Origin: WJMT01 sp964456985
Lineage (GTDB): Bacteria; Acidobacteriota; Aminicenantia; Aminicenantales; Aminicenantaceae
Assembly: GCA_964456985.1 (NCBI GenBank)
Contig: CAYWDH010000001.1
Span: 1 to 64,000 of the forward strand
Direction: 5' to 3'
DNA length: 64,000 nucleotides
Of this stretch, positions 24,422-33,354 are shown piece after piece. A program made the translations under genes and the position numbers. Each line of letters begins with the position of its first letter. Within the stretch, counting starts at the first letter, position 1. The notes under the pieces are model-generated. The model was not told the origin of the DNA. It did not search any database and worked only from the letters and a program-made list of their open reading frames with translations.

Positions 24422-26824
24422 CTATTTATTCTTAACGTATTTGTCGAACCACTCAAACATCTCAGCCAGAACATGAAAGACAGATTCTTCGGCCCTATAG
24501 CCGTGGCTTTCATGAGGCAGCATCACAAGCCGGACCGTGGCTCCATGGCCCTTCAGCGCATGGAACAGGCGCCTCGATTGAATAGGAAATGTTCCGGAAT
24601 TGTTGTCTTTTTCACCATGGATGAGAAGAATGGGCTCATTGATTTTATCCGCATGCATAAATGGGGATATCTTGAAGTATATCTCGGGCGCCTCCCATAG
24701 GGTCCGCCGTTCGCTCTGAAATCCAAAAGGTGTCAGAGTCCGGTTATAGGCTCCGCTCCGGGCAATCCCTGCGGCAAAAAGGTCACAATGGGCCAGAAAA
24801 TTCGCGGTCATAAAAGCTCCGTAGCTGTGCCCTCCTACTCCTACGCGCTCTGGATCAATAATACCCTCGGCATCCAGATAATCAATGGCTGCCTTAGCGC
24901 CGCTCACGATCTGCTCAATGAACGTGTCATTCATTGTTTCCGGATCTCCCACAATGGGAAGCTGAGCTCCATCAAGAACAGCATAACCCTGTGTCACAAA
25001 GAAAAGCTGGGAGGTTCCACGGAAAAAAGTAAACCGGTTAGGAGAACTTCTCACCTGTCCCGCCACACTCGGATCGCTGTATTCCAGTGGATACGCCCAA
25101 AAAACAAGGGGAAGGCGCTGGCCTTCTTTATAATCAGGAGGCAGGTAAAGAGTCCCGCTGAGGTCCACCCCGTCATCTCTCTTGTATTTGACGAGCTTTT
25201 TGATCATTCCTGTCATTTGAGGGGCCGGGTCCTTGTAATCAGTTAAAGCCTGCCGCTTGCCGCTTTTAAGATCAAGAACAAAATAATTGGGAGGTTCGGT
25301 TTTGGACTGAAAGTTAATGATGATTCTATTTCGGGATTTCCCTATAAAATCAACAAATGATTCATAGCAATCCTCCCCTGATTGAAATATCCGCTCCGTT
25401 TTCATTGTTTTGAGGTTCATCTTATCAAGAAAGGGACGTTCTCCCTGGGGATTAGCTCCCTGCCCACTCAGATAAATCCAGTCTTTGTCCTGGAGAACCA
25501 CCCATTCTCCGTTGGAAGTGATGGTATACACTGGACGGCCCGGGTCATTATAGCGATCATTTATGCTGAGGTCGATAATCTTCTCAGGCTCCTTGGAAGG
25601 ATCATCCACATTGATCAAATAAGTGGTCCGCCATCGGCGTTTCCAGTCATATTCAGTGAGAAAAGCCATATCCGGATTCTCAAGCCAGGTGATGCCTGAA
25701 TAACGGTGTTTGACTTTTATAATTTCCCTAGGCTTCTCTTTAAAGGGATAGGACTGGGTCATTATGATATCTCGGTAAGGGACCTCTTTATCCGGATCTC
25801 CTTCATCCAGAGCTTCCACCCAGATAATGCTGGCAGGCCGAAGGGCGCGCCATTCAGCAGACCGGATCCCTTTAGGCACACCGCGCATTGGAACGTCATC
25901 CGCCAGAGGGACATCGGCCAGCATATGAACCAGATTTCCATCCATATCCCAAATTTCTAAATTATGAGTAAAATAATAATAGGGAACACTATAGGAATAA
26001 GGCTTCTTGATCCTGTGAACCAGAAGCAGAGTGCCGTCAGGAGAAGAATCCGCATAAACATAAACAGCCGGTCGTCCAAGATTTTCAGCCTTTCCAGTAG
26101 TCACATCGATCTTCATTATTTGAGAGGTGGCATAATAGGTAAACAGCTCCTCGTCATAAGGTGTCTCAAGAAGGTCCTGATAGGTCCATACTTTGGCGAA
26201 CTTTCCGGAGACTTCCTGAATATGGGGCCCTACAGGCACTGTGGGTTCCTCTGGAGGCTCTCCTCTGTCTTCAGGAATCATGTAAGCTAGAACGTGCTTG
26301 TTGTCCGGGAGCCAGTTAAAACCTGAACCAAGAACAGCATTTATGCTCGGGCCTGTGAGTTTTTTCACCGTACCTGTATTTGTCTCCACAGCCCAAAGCT
26401 CTACTCCATTGTCCAGATAGTGTGTAAAGGCAAGCCAGGTGCCGTCATTTGACCAGCGGGGAAACCCGAATCGGGCATCTTCAGGAAGCTTTATAGGAAT
26501 GACTTCGCCATTCTCAATGGTCCTTATGTTCAAGGATGTCATAAAATATGTCTGCTGTCTCGAGTTATTTAAAGGAGTGATCCGTGTTCCCGCTAATCGA
26601 AGCAATGGTTGTGCCATGTAGGCAATGGACGGCATGGTCTCATATGTATAAAAAAGCACTCTTTTTCCATCCGGGCTTAGAGAGGCCTGGGGCGGCGGAG
26701 GCGCTTTCAGAATATCGATCACCTCTTGAGGCGGTTTCTTATAAGGCTCCTGCCCCAGCAAAACCAGGCTGTTCATAACAATAAAAAGAAATAAAATCAC
26801 ACATATTTTCTTTCTTTTATTCAT
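24422..26824 (-). CDS. Secreted S9-family serine peptidase (prolyl oligopeptidase fold)
   Basis: An 800-residue peptidase with an N-terminal signal peptide (hydrophobic stretch about 7-24), a WD-like beta-propeller region and a C-terminal alpha/beta-hydrolase domain. The catalytic triad is visible: Ser667 in GGHSYGAF, Asp740 in HGEKDNNSG and His774 in PHESHGY. The propeller with SPDGKRVLF and WSNDGTWLAFTHY units and the GHSYGAF wording are closest to the glutamyl endopeptidase-like group. It should degrade peptides in the periplasm or outside. It is a single gene, with its own upstream region of about 90 bases before the sulfatase-like gene. Confidence 0.92.
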   Translation of the reverse strand: MNKRKKICVILFLFIVMNSLVLLGQEPYKKPPQEVIDILKAPPPPQASLSPDGKRVLFYTYETMPSIAYMAQPLLRLAGTRITPLNNSRQQTYFMTSLNIRTIENGEVIPIKLPEDARFGFPRWSNDGTWLAFTHYLDNGVELWAVETNTGTVKKLTGPSINAVLGSGFNWLPDNKHVLAYMIPEDRGEPPEEPTVPVGPHIQEVSGKFAKVWTYQDLLETPYDEELFTYYATSQIMKIDVTTGKAENLGRPAVYVYADSSPDGTLLLVHRIKKPYSYSVPYYYFTHNLEIWDMDGNLVHMLADVPLADDVPMRGVPKGIRSAEWRALRPASIIWVEALDEGDPDKEVPYRDIIMTQSYPFKEKPREIIKVKHRYSGITWLENPDMAFLTEYDWKRRWRTTYLINVDDPSKEPEKIIDLSINDRYNDPGRPVYTITSNGEWVVLQDKDWIYLSGQGANPQGERPFLDKMNLKTMKTERIFQSGEDCYESFVDFIGKSRNRIIINFQSKTEPPNYFVLDLKSGKRQALTDYKDPAPQMTGMIKKLVKYKRDDGVDLSGTLYLPPDYKEGQRLPLVFWAYPLEYSDPSVAGQVRSSPNRFTFFRGTSQLFFVTQGYAVLDGAQLPIVGDPETMNDTFIEQIVSGAKAAIDYLDAEGIIDPERVGVGGHSYGAFMTANFLAHCDLFAAGIARSGAYNRTLTPFGFQSERRTLWEAPEIYFKISPFMHADKINEPILLIHGEKDNNSGTFPIQSRRLFHALKGHGATVRLVMLPHESHGYRAEESVFHVLAEMFEWFDKYVKNK

Positions 26825-26913
26825 TGTTTTCCCTCCGGCATTGGTATCATTTTAAAAATCAAATATGACTTATTATATATTATTATAAGTATTTGTCTTC
26901 TCTTATCTATCGA

Positions 26914-29064
26914 TTAATTTGACTTCCCTTCCAATTGTTTGATCCACTGCTCTATTTTTTCTCTTCTTTCCGCAGGCATGCTGTTTTGATAAAGGTCAAG
27001 GTATTTCGAAAAATACTTCAACGCCTTTTTATTTTCTCCTCTATTCATATGACTAAAACCAAGATTGTAAAGAGGAAGCCCGTATTCCGGATCAATTGCC
27101 AGTGATTGTTCCCATGCCTCAATAGCTTTATCCATGTCTCCAGCCTCTCTATAGGCAGCCCCCAACCCATTATACGCCACTGCATTTTCAGGATTGATTT
27201 CAACCGCTTTTTTGTAATTTTCAATGGCTTTTTGTAATTCCTGCTCATTTTTTGTATTAAGAAAAATCGAGAGATAAGCATTTCCCCTGTTATCGTAAGT
27301 CGAAGCAAAATCACTATCTATGGAAACAGCCTTATCTAAAGACTCCAAAGCTTTCCCGTATTCTCCTTTTCTTGTGTAGGCGATCCCAAGGAAATTCCAT
27401 AATTCAGCATCTGTATCCTTCTGCGGGATATCAATCTCATTAAAAACAGAAATGACCTTATCGCTTTGGCCTGCTTCTGTTAAAAAATTGAGATAAGCTG
27501 AAAAAACCTCATGACTTGTAGGGCAGTTCTTCATCCCCTGTTCAATAACTAAAAGGGCACCTTTGAAATTCCCTTCCTCTTTGTACAGAACCGCTAAATT
27601 TGAATAAGCCAAACCAATGTCTTTTCTTTCTGTGATCACTTCCTGAAGCATTCTAATGGCTTCCTGTTTTCTTCCTTTCAAAAAGTACTGTTTCGCCACT
27701 ATCGATTTATCGTAAAAAGGCAGAAGACTTTTAATATCCGTATCCGGCCCGAATTCTTTCTCATCTCTACTGGATGAGCCTGAAACATAACCAAGGCTTT
27801 TCAGCTTGCGAAGGGCTTCTTCATTCAGAGAGCTCTGGGAATCCTCCTTCTCCTTGGCAGAATATTTCTCCATAATGTCATCCAGTTTTTTTCTGTATCT
27901 GCCTAATTCTTTTTCCTTGGCCATGTTGTTCTTTTCGTTAAAATCCTTATGCAAATCGTAAACCTCGGGAATGGGAGATTCTATATATTTTTCTCCGTCA
28001 TCAATGAATCCATAAAGCGGAGCCCAATCTCTGTTGTATACTTTTTCGTAGTAAGGATAGAGCGATTCAAAATAGATAGGACCGTGTTCCAGCTTTTTTC
28101 CTTTCATAGCAGGAAGAAGCGAAACTCCTGTAAGGATATCAGGCTCTTTGAGATTCAATACATCGCATATGGTTGGAAAGATATCTATATGCCCCACATA
28201 ATTCGGGACATTCCCTGGCTTTATTCCAGGAAAATAGAAAATTAGAGGTATCCATAGAGTCGTATTGTAAGCAAAATATCCATGTGTTAACTCCCCGTGC
28301 TGCCATAGACCTTCACCATGATCTCCCGTCAAAACAATAAGGGTATTCTTATACAGATTTTCTGATCCCAGATAATCAAAAATTTTTCCTATCTCAGAAT
28401 CCACATAAGCAACTTCTCCGTCGTACAGGTTTTTCTTGAATCGATCTTTAAAAGGCTGGGGAGGCTCATACGGTGCGTGAGGGTCATACACATGCACCCA
28501 CATAAACCAAGGAGAAGATTGGCTTTTAACCCACATAAGCGCTCTGCTAACCACTTCTTCTGCTTTTCTTTCCACATAGTATTTATCACCCCGATTGAGT
28601 TGGTTCCCATACTCATCGTCATAAGTGCTGAATCCCTGATCAAGCCCAAATGTTGAATCCAGAGGATAGGCTCCCACAAAAGCACCTGTGGCGTATCCCA
28701 TATCTTTTAAAAATTCAGCCAGAGTCAAATATTCTTCATGTACGGTAAAACTTGAATTATCATGGACACCGTGATACAGAGGCGTTCTGCCTAAAAGGAT
28801 ATTGGTGTGGGAAGGAAGGGTTGTTGATGTGTGAGCAAAGGCATGATCAAACAAAACTCCTCTGTGAGCCAGAGAGTCAATATGCGGAGTTTCGAGATGT
28901 TCCCTGCTGTAACAGCTCAATCTGTCGGATCTGAGCGTATCAATGGTGATAAGAAGGACATTCCATCCTTTTCCCTTGATCTTTGCCGCAGCAGAAGAAA
29001 GCAAACAGAAGAAAATTAATATAAAGACCATAAAAAAAGAAAAATTAGGTATTCTTTTTTTCAT
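26914..29064 (-). CDS. Sulfatase-fold protein with C-terminal TPRs, lacking the formylglycine Cys
   Basis: A 716-residue secreted or membrane-anchored protein. A signal sequence (about 8-27) leads into an alkaline phosphatase/sulfatase fold with the metal ligand Asp42 in ITIDTLRSDRLSCY and the GDHGEGLWQHGE ligands. The usual CxPxR formylglycine site is replaced by TLPSH (Thr82-His86). A Thr nucleophile is used by phosphodiesterases, phosphotransferases and phosphoglycerate mutases of this superfamily, so sulfatase activity is doubtful. From about 450 to the end there are several TPR units, such as AIENYKKAVEINPENAVAYNGLG and AIEAWEQSLAIDPEYGLPLYNLG. It probably acts on an envelope phosphate ester. 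It is a lone gene. Confidence 0.88.
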   Translation of the reverse strand: MKKRIPNFSFFMVFILIFFCLLSSAAAKIKGKGWNVLLITIDTLRSDRLSCYSREHLETPHIDSLAHRGVLFDHAFAHTSTTLPSHTNILLGRTPLYHGVHDNSSFTVHEEYLTLAEFLKDMGYATGAFVGAYPLDSTFGLDQGFSTYDDEYGNQLNRGDKYYVERKAEEVVSRALMWVKSQSSPWFMWVHVYDPHAPYEPPQPFKDRFKKNLYDGEVAYVDSEIGKIFDYLGSENLYKNTLIVLTGDHGEGLWQHGELTHGYFAYNTTLWIPLIFYFPGIKPGNVPNYVGHIDIFPTICDVLNLKEPDILTGVSLLPAMKGKKLEHGPIYFESLYPYYEKVYNRDWAPLYGFIDDGEKYIESPIPEVYDLHKDFNEKNNMAKEKELGRYRKKLDDIMEKYSAKEKEDSQSSLNEEALRKLKSLGYVSGSSSRDEKEFGPDTDIKSLLPFYDKSIVAKQYFLKGRKQEAIRMLQEVITERKDIGLAYSNLAVLYKEEGNFKGALLVIEQGMKNCPTSHEVFSAYLNFLTEAGQSDKVISVFNEIDIPQKDTDAELWNFLGIAYTRKGEYGKALESLDKAVSIDSDFASTYDNRGNAYLSIFLNTKNEQELQKAIENYKKAVEINPENAVAYNGLGAAYREAGDMDKAIEAWEQSLAIDPEYGLPLYNLGFSHMNRGENKKALKYFSKYLDLYQNSMPAERREKIEQWIKQLEGKSN

Positions 29065-29082
29065 TTTATTTATCTAATATCT

Positions 29083-29110
29083 ATCTTACACACCTTTTTG
29101 TATGAGTCAA
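29083..29110 (-). promoter_or_regulatory. Possible promoter of sulfatase-TPR gene
   Basis: On the minus strand TTGACT (29105-29110) is followed after 16 bases by TAAGAT (29083-29088). The spacing is slightly short, so the call is weak. It lies back to back with the promoter at 29131-29160. Confidence 0.3.
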
Positions 29111-29130
29111 ATAGTATCAAATCACTTTTA

Positions 29131-29160
29131 TTGACTTTATCTCTTATTTCCTATTATATT
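29131..29160 (+). promoter_or_regulatory. Predicted promoter of ABC exporter operon
   Basis: TTGACT (29131-29136), 18 bases, TATATT (29155-29160). The surrounding bases TTGACTTTA and CTATTATATTA recur at the promoter at 31814-31843. The ABC ATPase start follows about 70 bases later. Confidence 0.6.
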
Positions 29161-29233
29161 ATAAACCAGCAGCGCTAAGGGATAATATAAACAAAAAATA
29201 GTCTTCAGATGACCATTACACAAGGGAAACAAA

Positions 29234-30007
29234 ATGCTTGAAATCAAAAACCTCGTCAAAAAATACAGTGCCATCCGCGCCGTGGATGATGTGAGCTTCA
29301 AACTGAAAAAAGGAGAAACCACCGCGTATTTGGGCCCTAACGGAGCAGGCAAAACAACCACATTAAAGATGATGGCCTGCCTTCTTGAGCCCACTCAAGG
29401 TCACATTTTCTACAACGGAATAGATATCCGGAAAAATACCATAGAATACAAAAAACACATCGGGTATGTCCCGGAAAACTCTCAAATCTACCCCCATCTC
29501 AGTGCCTCCGAATACCTGACGCTTGTAGGCAGGCTGCGGCATATTCCTGAAAAAGAACTTCAAACCAAGATCAAAGAAATGATGAGACTTCTCGATCTAT
29601 CCGTTGAAATGGACTTTTCCGTCTCTTCATATTCCAAAGGCATGATCCAAAAAGTGCTCATTGCTTCCAGCCTTCTTCATGATCCGGATATTCTTCTTTT
29701 TGATGAACCACTGACCGGACTGGATGTGACAACCAGCCGGTTTATCAAAGACCTCTTAAACCTTCTTGCCAAAGAGGGAAAGACCATCATCTATTCTTCT
29801 CACATCCTGGAAGTGGTCGAAAAAATATGCAGCCGGATCATCATCATCCATGAAGGCAGGATCGTGGCGGATGATTCTGAAGACAATCTCAGGAAACTCA
29901 TGAAAGCCCCTTCCCTGGAAAGTATATTCGGCAAGCTGACCGTGACTGAAGATACCCGAGCCAAAGCCAGAGAAATGATGGATATCATCACATACAAAAC
30001 AAACTGA
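29234..30007 (+). CDS. ABC transporter ATP-binding protein
   Basis: A 257-residue ATPase with all nucleotide-binding motifs: Walker A GPNGAGKTTT near residue 33, the signature region SVSSYSKGMIQKVLIASSLL, Walker B ILLFDEPLTGLDV and the switch His in SSHILEVVEKI. The wording and short form match ABC-2 type exporters (CcmA/NatA/DrrA-like). It pairs with the large membrane protein that starts 11 bases downstream. The substrate is unknown. AAGGG upstream of the ATG is the likely ribosome binding site. Confidence 0.95.
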   Translation: MLEIKNLVKKYSAIRAVDDVSFKLKKGETTAYLGPNGAGKTTTLKMMACLLEPTQGHIFYNGIDIRKNTIEYKKHIGYVPENSQIYPHLSASEYLTLVGRLRHIPEKELQTKIKEMMRLLDLSVEMDFSVSSYSKGMIQKVLIASSLLHDPDILLFDEPLTGLDVTTSRFIKDLLNLLAKEGKTIIYSSHILEVVEKICSRIIIIHEGRIVADDSEDNLRKLMKAPSLESIFGKLTVTEDTRAKAREMMDIITYKTN

Positions 30008-30018
30008 ATGAGACAATC

Positions 30019-31749
30019 ATGAAAATGCTCCTGCCCAGCAGAAAACAGAAAAGCCCTATCCTCACGCTCACCCGGCATTTTTTCGATCGGTTGTTTCAAA
30101 ACGATATCGTCTCGTTTGAAGAACAAATGACAGGGCGGATCATTGCGGTCATGGCCATACTGAGTGTTTATTTCGGATTCGTGGCTTTCTGGCTGACCGG
30201 TCACTATACTATTTTTCCTGATCAAGGGACATCGTGGCAGGAAAAATTCATCATGCTCGCTATCACCATGCTGGTGATTGCTGTTTTATCCCTTTTGGAA
30301 TGGGATTCTCTTTTCCTTGACTCCCGCGATTACGCTCATTTTGCGCCGCTTCCCCTCAATGTCCGAACTCTATTCCTGGCTAAGTTTCTGAGCCTCTTCA
30401 TTTTTTCAGGGATTTTTGCACTTGGGATAAATGTCCTGGTGGCTTTTACATTTTTTAGTACCTTTGCCACTTATGTGTCCAATAAAATATCGTTTATTCC
30501 CTATTTTTTTCTGGTCCATTTTTTGGCATCTTTTGCCGCTTCTTTTTTTACTCTTTTCTTTTTTGCCTCTTTTGTGGGAGCTTTATCTGTTGTTTTGGGA
30601 GAAAAAATATTCAAAAAAGTCTCCAGCTATATAAGAGGGATCCTCCTGGTTATAGCGGTCTTCCTGGGATTAAACGCACTGACCATAGATGTTACTTTTT
30701 ACGAAAGCCTAGCCCAGACTCTAGCATCCTGGAAAGCCCAGGCGTTAAGTAAAATGATATTGGTGCCTCCTCTGTGGTTTACCGGTCTCTATGAAACGCT
30801 TTTAGGAAATAAAGATCCCATTTTCCACGCGCTGGCCTCTGTGGCCCTGCTATCCATTCCCGTTAGTTTAGGAGCTCTTTATATGACTGTGGGATTGAGC
30901 TTTCGCCGGCACCTTAAAAAATTCACTGCTGCGATTCCCAGGAAAAAGCTTTTCTTCAGATTAAAAGAATCGGTGTTCCATATTATGCAAAAGTTGCTTC
31001 TCCGTCATCCGGACCAAAGAGCGGTTTTTGATTTTTACAGAAAGACCATGAAATCAAGCCAAATCCACCGAACCCGGTTGATTGGTTTTCTGGCAGCCGG
31101 AACCGGAATCATTCTCTTTTATCTTTTGGGCTGGCGTGTTTCCCTGACTTCCCTCAGCGAGGTCAACCGGATCTCTCTATCCATTCCCCTTATATTCAAT
31201 CTTTTTTTGATTCTAGGGATCCGGAATGTGGTCAATGTTCCCTCTGCCTTAGAAGCCAACTGGATCTTTCAGCTTACAGAGAAAAAATCTCTCCATCATT
31301 ATTTATCCGGACTTCGCAAAGGCATCCTCTTTCTTAATATTCTGCCGATAAGTATTCTATTTTTCGTCTTTTACGCCCTTCTCTGGGATGCAACAACAGC
31401 CTCTTATTTCTTAGTCTATATTTTGGGAATCTCCATTCTTTTGGTTGAAGTGTTTTTTGCTAGATATCATAAAATCCCGTTTGCCTGTTCGTACATACCT
31501 GGAAAGGAAAAATTTCACATCTATCTGATATTCTATATCATTGGATTTGTCCTTTACTATTTTCTCACTACCTCTGTGGCGACGGTTCTTCTCCAAAATC
31601 CTCTGTATCTGGCTGTGTTCTGGGCGGGGATTCTGGTTTCTGTTTTGGGGCTCAGGCTCTATCAGAACCGCTTCTTTTATCCCCGCACACAGATCATTTA
31701 TGAAGAAGAAATCGAACCGGTCATGGTCACTCTGGACAGTTCTTTCTAA
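30019..31749 (+). CDS. Large ABC-2-type permease-like membrane protein
   Basis: A 576-residue protein with about ten to twelve hydrophobic segments in two halves, separated by a charged linker near residue 300-340 (KESVFHIMQKLLLRHPDQRAVFDFYRKTM). It lies 11 bases after the ABC ATPase and is its obvious partner. No strong family signature was recognised, but the position and topology fit an ABC-2-like exporter permease. The conserved-looking DSRDYAHFAPLPL segment after helix 3 resembles the PLP/coupling region of such permeases. The ATPase-permease pair would export or extract an unknown lipid or peptide. Confidence 0.75.
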   Translation: MKMLLPSRKQKSPILTLTRHFFDRLFQNDIVSFEEQMTGRIIAVMAILSVYFGFVAFWLTGHYTIFPDQGTSWQEKFIMLAITMLVIAVLSLLEWDSLFLDSRDYAHFAPLPLNVRTLFLAKFLSLFIFSGIFALGINVLVAFTFFSTFATYVSNKISFIPYFFLVHFLASFAASFFTLFFFASFVGALSVVLGEKIFKKVSSYIRGILLVIAVFLGLNALTIDVTFYESLAQTLASWKAQALSKMILVPPLWFTGLYETLLGNKDPIFHALASVALLSIPVSLGALYMTVGLSFRRHLKKFTAAIPRKKLFFRLKESVFHIMQKLLLRHPDQRAVFDFYRKTMKSSQIHRTRLIGFLAAGTGIILFYLLGWRVSLTSLSEVNRISLSIPLIFNLFLILGIRNVVNVPSALEANWIFQLTEKKSLHHYLSGLRKGILFLNILPISILFFVFYALLWDATTASYFLVYILGISILLVEVFFARYHKIPFACSYIPGKEKFHIYLIFYIIGFVLYYFLTTSVATVLLQNPLYLAVFWAGILVSVLGLRLYQNRFFYPRTQIIYEEEIEPVMVTLDSSF

Positions 31750-31813
31750 AAGAAAACATGGAACGACCCTTTTTTTTACAGAAATGTTTAAGAAAAATCA
31801 TCTTCCGCTTTTG

Positions 31814-31843
31814 TTGACTTTAGGTTCCTTCCACTATTATATT
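31814..31843 (+). promoter_or_regulatory. Predicted promoter of DUF362 gene
   Basis: TTGACT (31814-31819), an 18-base spacer and TATATT (31838-31843). Flanking TTGACTTTA and CTATTATATTA match those of 29131-29160. The DUF362 start follows about 50 bases later. Confidence 0.6.
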
Positions 31844-31893
31844 AATGACATGGCTAGCGAGGGATAGATAAATATGAGTGAAAGGATTTCCAG

Positions 31894-33045
31894 ATGAAGT
31901 CAATAAACCGCAGGGAATTTTTGAGATTATCATCCATAGGTTTGATTACAGCTGTGTCTCACAATTGTTCCAATCAATCAGAATCCATGGCTAATCCCAT
32001 AAAAGAAAAAACTCTTCCTGACTCTTCGGCACAAGTGGCTGCATTCCGCGGGCATGACCTCTCTGTCATGACAAATCAAGCCTTAGAGGCACTTGGAGGC
32101 ATTGAGAAAGTCGTTCATCCTGGAGAAAGTGTGTTCATCAAGCCCAACATGGTGACTCTTCCCTGGGCTTATTTGGGACACAATCCATTCAAACTTGGAG
32201 AATGCGCCAAACCGGAGGTCATTATCACGGTAGCTGAACAATGCTTGAAGGCAGGTGCTTCTGAAGTGATCATCGGGGACGGTTCTCAAATGCCCCGGTT
32301 TGACTGGAAATATGCCACCTATCTGGATGGCTCAACAAATATGGTCAAAGAATCCGAACGCCTCAATTCACAGTATAAAGGTCAGGTCAGACTGAGCTGC
32401 TTGGAAGTGGACACGCCTCGATGGATAGAGGTCCCCACTGAAATATCACTCAAAAAGGTTGCTATTTCCAGTCTTGTAACTGAAGCTGACCGGATCATCT
32501 CTGTCCCTGTGATCAAGACCCATATGTGGGCAAAGCTCTCTCTTTCCCTAAAGAATTTTATCGGCATTACTCCGCTAAAACGTTATGGATGGAAGAATGA
32601 GCCGAACTATGACCGGGTCGACCTCCACCGGCGAGATTATACTCCAGAAGCCATGGCCCGACTCTATATAGATATCACCTCTGCCATAAAACCTGATCTC
32701 GCGGTTATTGATGGGTCTATCTGTGTAGAGAGGAATGGTCCCTCAGTCGGTGAAGGATTAGGCGTGACCGTTGACATGAAGGATCGATTGGGTTCCTGGC
32801 TGATTATTGCCAGCACTGACCTTGTGGCAGCTGATGCCACCGCTGCGCGGGTTATCAACCATGATGCTTCTTACGTGGACCAAATCCTTACTTTAGCAAG
32901 AAAAAAGAACCTGGGGATCACGGATCAAGAATCCATTGATATGAAGGGAGAAAAGCTTGATGACCTCCGTGTAGATTGGACTCCTGCTAGACTTGCCATC
33001 TCGGCCTATGATGCTTATTCCACAAGAATGATCAACATTGCCTGA
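31894..33045 (+). CDS. DUF362 domain protein with Tat-type signal
   Basis: A 383-residue protein beginning with a twin-arginine-like signal (NRREFLRLSSIGLITAVSH), so it is probably exported folded. The body is a DUF362 domain: VFIKPNMVTLPWA, CLKAGASEVIIGDGS, SVPVIKTHMWAKLSLSLKNFIGITP, then DLAVIDGSICVERNGPSVGEG. DUF362 proteins occur as iron-sulfur or cofactor-related proteins of unclear function; no Cys cluster motif is visible here. It is monocistronic behind a TTGACT-type promoter. A permease gene remnant follows directly after its stop, in the same frame. Confidence 0.85.
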   Translation: MKSINRREFLRLSSIGLITAVSHNCSNQSESMANPIKEKTLPDSSAQVAAFRGHDLSVMTNQALEALGGIEKVVHPGESVFIKPNMVTLPWAYLGHNPFKLGECAKPEVIITVAEQCLKAGASEVIIGDGSQMPRFDWKYATYLDGSTNMVKESERLNSQYKGQVRLSCLEVDTPRWIEVPTEISLKKVAISSLVTEADRIISVPVIKTHMWAKLSLSLKNFIGITPLKRYGWKNEPNYDRVDLHRRDYTPEAMARLYIDITSAIKPDLAVIDGSICVERNGPSVGEGLGVTVDMKDRLGSWLIIASTDLVAADATAARVINHDASYVDQILTLARKKNLGITDQESIDMKGEKLDDLRVDWTPARLAISAYDAYSTRMINIA

Positions 33046-33177
33046 CCTAGCAAGGTCACTCTGGATATCTTTATTGTCTCAGCGCTCGTGGCCCTGGCTA
33101 TGGCCTGGATCACCGTGAGCCTTCAAACCCGAAAAGCCGCCCAGGCCAATTCCATCGCATCCCTGCGTTATGAGTGA
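33046..33177 (+). pseudogene. C-terminal remnant of an FtsX-type ABC permease
   Basis: After the DUF362 stop codon at 33043-33045, the same frame stays open to a TGA at 33175-33177 and encodes a peptide of 43 residues. It contains DIFIVSALVALAMAWITVSL and ends SIASLRYE. This matches the end of the complete permease at 12880-15258, which has ALLIALITVSFQ and ends PVASLRYE. There is no start codon with a ribosome binding site. It is the scar of a deleted or displaced permease gene. Confidence 0.75.
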
Positions 33178-33203
33178 TGCTGGACGCTAATTTTCTCATG
33201 TAC

Positions 33204-33271
33204 TTTCTTTTATATGGGGTTCTTTGTTGACTCAACCTCTACTTTATATGCATGATGGGAGATGAAGTCGC
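33204..33271 (+). repeat. Promoter-bearing repeat block, copy 1 (orphan)
   Basis: About 68 bases match 40722-40789 closely, including CTTTATATGGG or TTTTATATGGGG, TTGACT, and ATGATGGGAGAyGAAG. The embedded promoter is TTGACT (33227-33232), 18 bases, CATGAT (33251-33256). No plus-strand gene follows; the next gene is convergent. It sits just after a permease remnant, so it looks like a promoter left over after gene loss. Confidence 0.65.
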
Positions 33272-33354
33272 TTATAGGATGGGAATTTGTTGGAATGGAG
33301 TGAAAATCAACAACAACAGAAAAACCAATTTCCTATGTTTATGAAATACTCTGA

